Shown piece after piece: positions 60,912 through 64,000 of a stretch of 64,000 bases of DNA. The notes under the pieces are model-generated. The model did no database searches and was not told the DNA's origin. It saw nothing but the letters and a program-made list of their open reading frames with translations. The stretch is from assembly GCA_035508495.1 (NCBI GenBank), contig DATJMX010000084.1, positions 29,927 through 93,926 of the forward strand. Direction: 5' to 3'. Source of the stretch: Candidatus Binataceae bacterium. Lineage in GTDB: Bacteria; Desulfobacterota; Binatia; Binatales; Binataceae. Positions within the stretch are counted from its first letter, which is position 1, and every line of letters begins with the position of its first letter. The position numbers and the translations under genes are program-made.

Positions 60912-62852
60912 ATGATGTCGCAAGCGAATATCACGGCCGACACTCCGATGGGCGCGAACCTCGTCGCCGGCGGCGCGACCTTTCGATGCTGGGCGCCGCG
61001 CGCGACGGCGGTATACGTCAACGGCACCTTCGGCGGCGTCGCAATGACCGGTGAGACCGACGACTTGCTGATGATGTCCGACGGTCACGGCTACTGGACC
61101 GGCTTCATCGACGCGGCGGGCGACGGCGATCCGTATCACTTCTACGTCATCGGCGCGGGCTCGCAGGGCTACAAGCGCGATCCCTACGCGCGCGAGATGG
61201 CGCTCGACTCGCCGTTCCCGACCTGCAGTTGCGTGATGCGCAGCGCGACCGCGTATCCGTGGCACGATGCCGATTTCGTGACGCCCGATTTCTCCAACAT
61301 GATCGTTTATCAGCTTCACGTCGGGACATACGCGCCTGCCTCGCCCGGCGCGGCGTCAACCTTTCTCGATGTCATAGGCAAGATTGACTACCTCGTCGCG
61401 CTCGGCATCAACGTGCTTCAGCCGTTGCCGATCGACGAGCTCGAGACGCAGCCGTCGCAGGGCTACAACGGCGCCGACTACTTCTCGCCCGACACGCCCT
61501 ACATCGTGACCGATGAGAACGCGCTCGCCGGCTACCTCGCGACGATCAACCAGATGCTCGCGGCGAAGGGACTGGCGCCGATGACGCTCGCCGATATCAG
61601 CACCGCGCCAGCGCAGCTCAAGGCGATGGTTGACCTGTGCCATCTTAATGGAATCGCGGTGGTGTTCGACGTCGTCTACAACCACGCCGGCGGTTTCGAA
61701 GGCGACGACCAGAGCCTCTACTTCTGGGATCGCGCCGCCAATGGCGACAACAACCAGAGCCTCTATTTCACCAACATGGGATGGGCGGGCGGCCTCGCGT
61801 TCGCGCTCTGGAATCAAGATGTGAGCGAGTTCGTGATCAACAGCGCGGGATTCTATCTCGACGAGTTCCACGTTGACGGATTTCGCTACGACGAGGTAAG
61901 CGCGCTGCTCCAGCTCGGCGGCAGCTCCGGATGGGAGTTCTGTTGCAATATCACCGGCACCGTCAGGTACATGCGGCCGCGCGCAATTCAGAACGCCGAG
62001 CACTGGCCTGTCGATGGCAGCATCGTAACGCCGGTCGCGAACGGCGGCGCGGGCTTCGATGTCACCCAGCACGACGGCCTGCGCCTCGCGGTGCGCGCCG
62101 CCATCGCCCAGGCTTCGGCTGGAGCCAACGCGAGCATCGATCTCGATTCGGTCGCGGCGAATCTGTTTCCCTACAACGTCGCGCATGCATGGCAGGCGGT
62201 ACCGTGCGTCGAAAATCACGATGTGGTGTACGTCGGCAGAGACCCGCGCATCCCGATGCTCGCCGACAGCAGCGATCCGCTGTCGTGGTATGCGCGCAGC
62301 CGCTCGCGCGTCGCGCTGGCACTGCTGCTGACCGCGCCGGGAATCCCACAGATCTTCATGGGCCAGGAGTTTCTCGAGAGCCAGCCGTGGAGCGACGATC
62401 CGACTGCCAGCGCCAATCTCATCTCATGGCCGGGCGCGAGCACCGCCGACAAGCCGAAGAACGATTTCCTGTGCTTCACGCAGGACTTGATTCGCCTCAG
62501 ATGGAATCACCAGGCCCTGCGGGGCGATGCGATCAACGTCTTTCACGTTCACGATCAGAATCGCGTCATCGCGTACCAGCGCTGGATTCCCGGCGCGGGC
62601 CTCGATGTCGTCGTGGTCGCGACACTCAGCGAATCGACATGGTGGGGCTACGAAATCGGATTTCCGAGCGGCGGCCAGTGGCTCGAAGTCTTCAATAGCG
62701 ACGTCTATGACAACTTCCCGAACCCTGAAGCTGCCGGCAACGGCGGCGCGATCACGGCGTCAGGCGGTCCGATGCACGGCCTGCCCGCGTCAGCATCGGT
62801 CGTCATCCCGGCCAACGGCGTTGTGGTATTCGCGCGCGACACTTCCGACTGA
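60912..62852 (+). CDS. GH13 alpha-amylase family enzyme with N-terminal CBM48-like domain
   Basis: The 646-residue glycoside hydrolase related to branching and trehalohydrolase enzymes. An N-terminal beta domain (about 14-105; FRCWAPRATAVYVNG) precedes the barrel. GH13 regions are FDVVYNHAGG (I), VDGFRYDEVS with nucleophile D327 (II), the acid/base E363 in NAEHWP (III) and ENHD (IV). MGQEFLE lies near the C-terminal part, and a C-terminal beta domain ends the protein. There is no signal peptide, so it acts on cytosolic alpha-glucan. An ATG 3 bp later is an equal start. Confidence 0.9.
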   Translation: MMSQANITADTPMGANLVAGGATFRCWAPRATAVYVNGTFGGVAMTGETDDLLMMSDGHGYWTGFIDAAGDGDPYHFYVIGAGSQGYKRDPYAREMALDSPFPTCSCVMRSATAYPWHDADFVTPDFSNMIVYQLHVGTYAPASPGAASTFLDVIGKIDYLVALGINVLQPLPIDELETQPSQGYNGADYFSPDTPYIVTDENALAGYLATINQMLAAKGLAPMTLADISTAPAQLKAMVDLCHLNGIAVVFDVVYNHAGGFEGDDQSLYFWDRAANGDNNQSLYFTNMGWAGGLAFALWNQDVSEFVINSAGFYLDEFHVDGFRYDEVSALLQLGGSSGWEFCCNITGTVRYMRPRAIQNAEHWPVDGSIVTPVANGGAGFDVTQHDGLRLAVRAAIAQASAGANASIDLDSVAANLFPYNVAHAWQAVPCVENHDVVYVGRDPRIPMLADSSDPLSWYARSRSRVALALLLTAPGIPQIFMGQEFLESQPWSDDPTASANLISWPGASTADKPKNDFLCFTQDLIRLRWNHQALRGDAINVFHVHDQNRVIAYQRWIPGAGLDVVVVATLSESTWWGYEIGFPSGGQWLEVFNSDVYDNFPNPEAAGNGGAITASGGPMHGLPASASVVIPANGVVVFARDTSD

Positions 62853-62920
62853 CGCTGCTTGTCTGGTTTCGCTTGATCAGATAATCCCCGAACACGACAA
62901 CTTCGAGTGAGGTTTCGATC

Positions 62921-63946
62921 ATGGCAGAACTCAGAAATCGCCAATGGCTGCTCGCGGCCCGTCCGCAGGGCATGATCAAGGAAAGCGACTTCAAGTGGAA
63001 TGAAACCGCGACGCGCGCGCTCAAGGACGGCGAGCTGCTGGTGCGCAACCTCGCCTTCTCGTTCGATCCGACGCAGCGCGGATGGATGTCGATGGATACC
63101 TACATGCCTGCGATTCCAATCGGCGAGCCGATGAAAGCCGGCACCGTCGGCCAGGTCGTCGAGAGCAAGCGCGACGGATTCGCCAAGGGCGACCTCGTGC
63201 AGGGCCTCTTCGGATGGGAGGATTACACCATCACGAGCGGCGCCGGCATCATGGGCTTGCAGAAGCTGCCCGCGGGCACCGATCCGCTCCTCGCGCTGTC
63301 GCTGCTCGGCACCACGGGCTTGACCGCATATGTCGGCCTTCTCGATTGCGGTCTACCCAAGGCAGGCGAGACCGTCGTCGTATCAGGTGCCGCGGGCGCG
63401 ACCGGCTCCGTCGTCGGCATGATCGCGAAGATCAAAGGATGCCGCGTGGTTGGAATCGCGGGCGGCCCCGAGAAGTGCAAATGGCTCACGGCGGAAGCAG
63501 GCTTCGACGCCGCGATCGATTACAAGAATGAAAACGTCGGCGATGCGCTGGCGCGGACCTGCCCGAAAGGCATCGACATCTATTTTGATAACGTCGGCGG
63601 CGAGATCCTCGACCTCGTGCTGATGCGTCTCGCGTTCCGGGCTCGCGTCGTACTCTGCGGCGCGATCTCGCAGTACAACGAAGCAGCGGGCATCGCGGCG
63701 CATCCGCCGAAGAACTACTTCAACCTGCTCTTCCAGAACGCGCGGATGGAGGGCTTCCTGGTCTTCCACTTCTCGGACAAATTCCCGCAGGCAATCGCCG
63801 ACATGTCGAAGTGGCTGGCCGAAGGCAAGATCATCAACAAGATCGATTTGGCGGAAGGCCTCGAAAACGCCCCCAAAACAATCATCCGCCTCTTCACCGG
63901 CGCCAACTTCGGCAAGCAATTGTTGAAGGTAGCGAATCCGCAGTAG
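62921..63946 (+). CDS. NADP-dependent MDR oxidoreductase (LTB4 dehydrogenase/CurA-like)
   Basis: The 341-residue zinc-free medium-chain reductase acting on enones or similar. The N-terminal RQWLLAARPQG and DPTQRGWMS motifs define the subgroup. GLTAYVGLLDCG and the nucleotide motif GAAGATGSVVG follow, then YFDNVGGE and FNLLFQNARMEGF. Family length is normal and the protein is complete. GTGAGG precedes the ATG. It follows the GH13 gene by 68 bp on the same strand, with no functional link obvious. Confidence 0.92.
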   Translation: MAELRNRQWLLAARPQGMIKESDFKWNETATRALKDGELLVRNLAFSFDPTQRGWMSMDTYMPAIPIGEPMKAGTVGQVVESKRDGFAKGDLVQGLFGWEDYTITSGAGIMGLQKLPAGTDPLLALSLLGTTGLTAYVGLLDCGLPKAGETVVVSGAAGATGSVVGMIAKIKGCRVVGIAGGPEKCKWLTAEAGFDAAIDYKNENVGDALARTCPKGIDIYFDNVGGEILDLVLMRLAFRARVVLCGAISQYNEAAGIAAHPPKNYFNLLFQNARMEGFLVFHFSDKFPQAIADMSKWLAEGKIINKIDLAEGLENAPKTIIRLFTGANFGKQLLKVANPQ

Positions 63947-64000
63947 GCTGACTGCGTTTGTTCTGAAGATCTGAAAAACATAGTGGGGTGGGGGTGCCAG

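Overview
This is a 64 kb GC-rich chromosomal window from a Gram-negative bacterium. The Gram-negative call rests on Arn lipid A modification genes, many LxGC lipoprotein signals and Sec/Tat signal peptides. The gene mix (family III CoA transferase, Baeyer-Villiger-type monooxygenase, serine-hydrolase esterase, B12-type radical SAM protein, split ArnA) fits a soil-type deltaproteobacterial or Binatota-like lineage. That placement is inference; no rRNA, tRNA or phylogenetic marker search backs it.

Left part, 0-21.8 kb: housekeeping and envelope genes. A truncated class V aminotransferase, serA and purA lie together on +. A panE/acyl-CoA ligase pair, a wreck of a toxin-antitoxin locus and a serine hydrolase follow on -. 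Next come a secreted adenosine-deaminase-like enzyme and an arn cluster: arnD, arnA dehydrogenase half, arnA formyltransferase half and arnC on -, with an arnT-like GT39 divergent on +. No arnB is seen. After that are a TPR lipoprotein, a RodZ-like HTH membrane protein, a purE/D-threonine-aldolase-like/unknown operon, murF and a TrkA-N potassium channel.

Middle, 21.8-40.4 kb: one uninterrupted minus-strand cassette of about 20 phage structural genes. It has a Mu-type head (protease/scaffold, decoration-like protein, major head protein), Mu gp36/gp37-type connectors and a P2-type contractile tail (sheath, tube, E with a -1 frameshift extension E', a very short tape-measure-like protein, U, X, D, V, gp25/W, J, I), ending in two receptor-type proteins. 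No terminase, portal, integrase/transposase, replication, lysis or repressor gene is present. An RRM RNA-binding protein sits where the front of the tape-measure gene would be. A candidate promoter with a leader hairpin precedes the first gene. This intact, structure-only cassette, possibly domesticated, is the most unusual content of the window.

Right part, 40.5-64 kb: an orphan ABC ATPase, an NHL-repeat protein with a Pro/Thr linker, a repeat-built membrane-anchored protein, lipoproteins, an ATPase pseudogene scrap, an O-methyltransferase and a radical SAM protein. Then comes a tightly overlapping four-gene operon (two alpha/beta-hydrolase-fold proteins, AMP ligase, acyl carrier protein) resembling exosortase-A-associated acyl genes. 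It is followed by a glycine-zipper lipoprotein, a methyltransferase, a Tat-signal DUF3800 protein, secreted unknowns, an AMACR-type racemase, a type I BVMO, a GH13 enzyme and an NADP-dependent MDR oxidoreductase.
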